DNA of 6,718 bases from Calditrichota bacterium (GTDB taxonomy: Bacteria; Zixibacteria; MSB-5A5; GN15; FEB-12): positions 1 to 6,718 of the forward strand of contig DAOWIC010000178.1 of NCBI GenBank assembly GCA_030641085.1. The letters are read 5' to 3'. Below the pieces are notes generated by a model. The model saw only the letters and a list, made by a program, of their open reading frames with translations. It searched no databases and was not told where the DNA came from. Shown here in pieces: positions 6,277 to 6,718 of the stretch (position 1 is its first letter; every line of letters starts with the position of its first letter). The translations under genes were made by a program, and so were the position numbers.

Positions 6277-6718
6277 TGGATGGCGTGCTTCTGATTGACA
6301 AACCGACCGGCATGACCAGCCACGATACCGTTGCGAAGCTGAGAAAGATTCTCGGCCAGCGGCGGGTCGGGCATACCGGCACGCTCGACCCGGAAGCCGA
6401 GGGGTTGATGATAATCTGCCTCGGACGGGCGACCAAGATCGCGCGCTTTGTTTCCGATTTTGACAAAACCTACGAAGCGGAGATCTGCCTCGGCCGGGTC
6501 TCAAGCACTTACGACCGCGAGGGTGTCGATCTAAAGCAGGAGCCACAGCCCGTGCCCGAACTCAGTGAGGCTGATCTGGCAAAGCTTCTGGATGGTTTCT
6601 CCGGGAGGATCCGTCAGAAAGTGCCCGCCTATTCGGCGGTCCACATAGACGGCGAGCGACTATACAAGCTGGCCCGCGCAGGTGTGGAGGTAGATGCCCC
6701 TGAGCGGGAGGTGGAAAT
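6276..6718 (+). CDS. truB: tRNA pseudouridine(55) synthase TruB (3'-truncated by window edge)
   Basis: TruB isomerises U55 in the T-loop of tRNAs to pseudouridine. The frame stays open from ATG at 6276 to the window end, giving 147 codons plus two bases, about half of a normal TruB. Visible motifs are the opening GVLLIDKPTGMTSHD (3-17) and the catalytic-loop motif RRVGHTGTLDPEAEGL (29-44) with the nucleophile Asp38. They are followed by CLGRATK, by KTYEAEICLG with the conserved Tyr, and by KVPAYSAVHIDGERLYKLAR near 118-137. The C-terminal part, including any PUA domain, lies outside. The start codon overlaps the stop of the DHH gene (TAATG, sharing one base), a standard arrangement for translational coupling; GGAGGC at 6252-6257 is rather far upstream to act as its ribosome-binding site. 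It is the last gene visible in the operon. Confidence 0.95.
   Translation, partial: MDGVLLIDKPTGMTSHDTVAKLRKILGQRRVGHTGTLDPEAEGLMIICLGRATKIARFVSDFDKTYEAEICLGRVSSTYDREGVDLKQEPQPVPELSEADLAKLLDGFSGRIRQKVPAYSAVHIDGERLYKLARAGVEVDAPEREVE

Noticed and set aside
5812..6546. A 244-codon open frame on the minus strand across the DHH-truB junction
   Set aside because: Its translation is Arg/Ser/Pro-rich without family motifs, and it lies opposite two genes with intact, recognisable domains. It is a by-product of their codon use.
1..6718. Signs of a mobile element, prophage, defence system or CRISPR array
   Set aside because: There is no transposase, integrase, spaced direct-repeat series, tRNA attachment site or composition shift. 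Every gene belongs to the conserved housekeeping operon.

Overview
This window is bacterial chromosomal DNA from a conserved housekeeping neighbourhood: the transcription, translation-initiation and ribosome-maturation cluster built around nusA and infB. All genes are on the + strand and packed tightly. I see no mobile element, CRISPR array, tRNA, rRNA or toxin/defence gene. Base composition is moderately GC-rich and looks even throughout. The gene order (proS, rimP, nusA, infB, ylxP/DUF503, rbfA, DHH phosphoesterase, truB) and the protein features (short-type bacterial ProRS end, NusA with helix-hairpin-helix repeats and an acidic tail, IF2 with a lysine-rich linker) fit a Gram-negative or candidate-phylum bacterium outside the well-studied enterics and bacilli. 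An uncultured lineage of the FCB/Zixibacteria type is possible, but this is a low-confidence guess that a 16S or marker-gene search would have to settle.

Layout: 1-327 is the 3' end of proS. The 103-nt gap at 328-430 is the only sizeable intergenic region. It holds a good sigma70-like promoter and, just after its expected start point, a perfect GC-rich hairpin followed by a T-rich run. After it come rimP (431-880), nusA (895-2361), infB (2413-4626), the DUF503 gene ylxP (4639-4920, TTG start), rbfA (4923-5279), a DHH/DHHA1 phosphoesterase of the NrnA type (5251-6276) and the first 147 codons of truB (6276 to the window edge). From rimP to truB the gaps are 14, 51, 12 and 2 nt, then a 29-nt overlap and a 1-nt overlap (TAATG). 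This strongly suggests one operon read from the promoter at about 352-380.

How the genes work together: RimP and RbfA mature the 30S subunit, IF2 places initiator tRNA and joins the subunits, NusA tunes RNA polymerase pausing and termination, TruB makes pseudouridine 55 in tRNA, and the DHH enzyme probably degrades short oligonucleotides or pAp. ProS charges tRNA-Pro. The operon thus couples RNA synthesis, small-subunit assembly, initiation and RNA turnover.

I did not find a previously undescribed system. The points most worth checking are local: the promoter-hairpin arrangement ahead of rimP, a Glu where the DHH family usually has a metal-binding Asp, the absence of ylxR and an L7Ae-type gene between nusA and infB, and the opposed charged tails of NusA and IF2.
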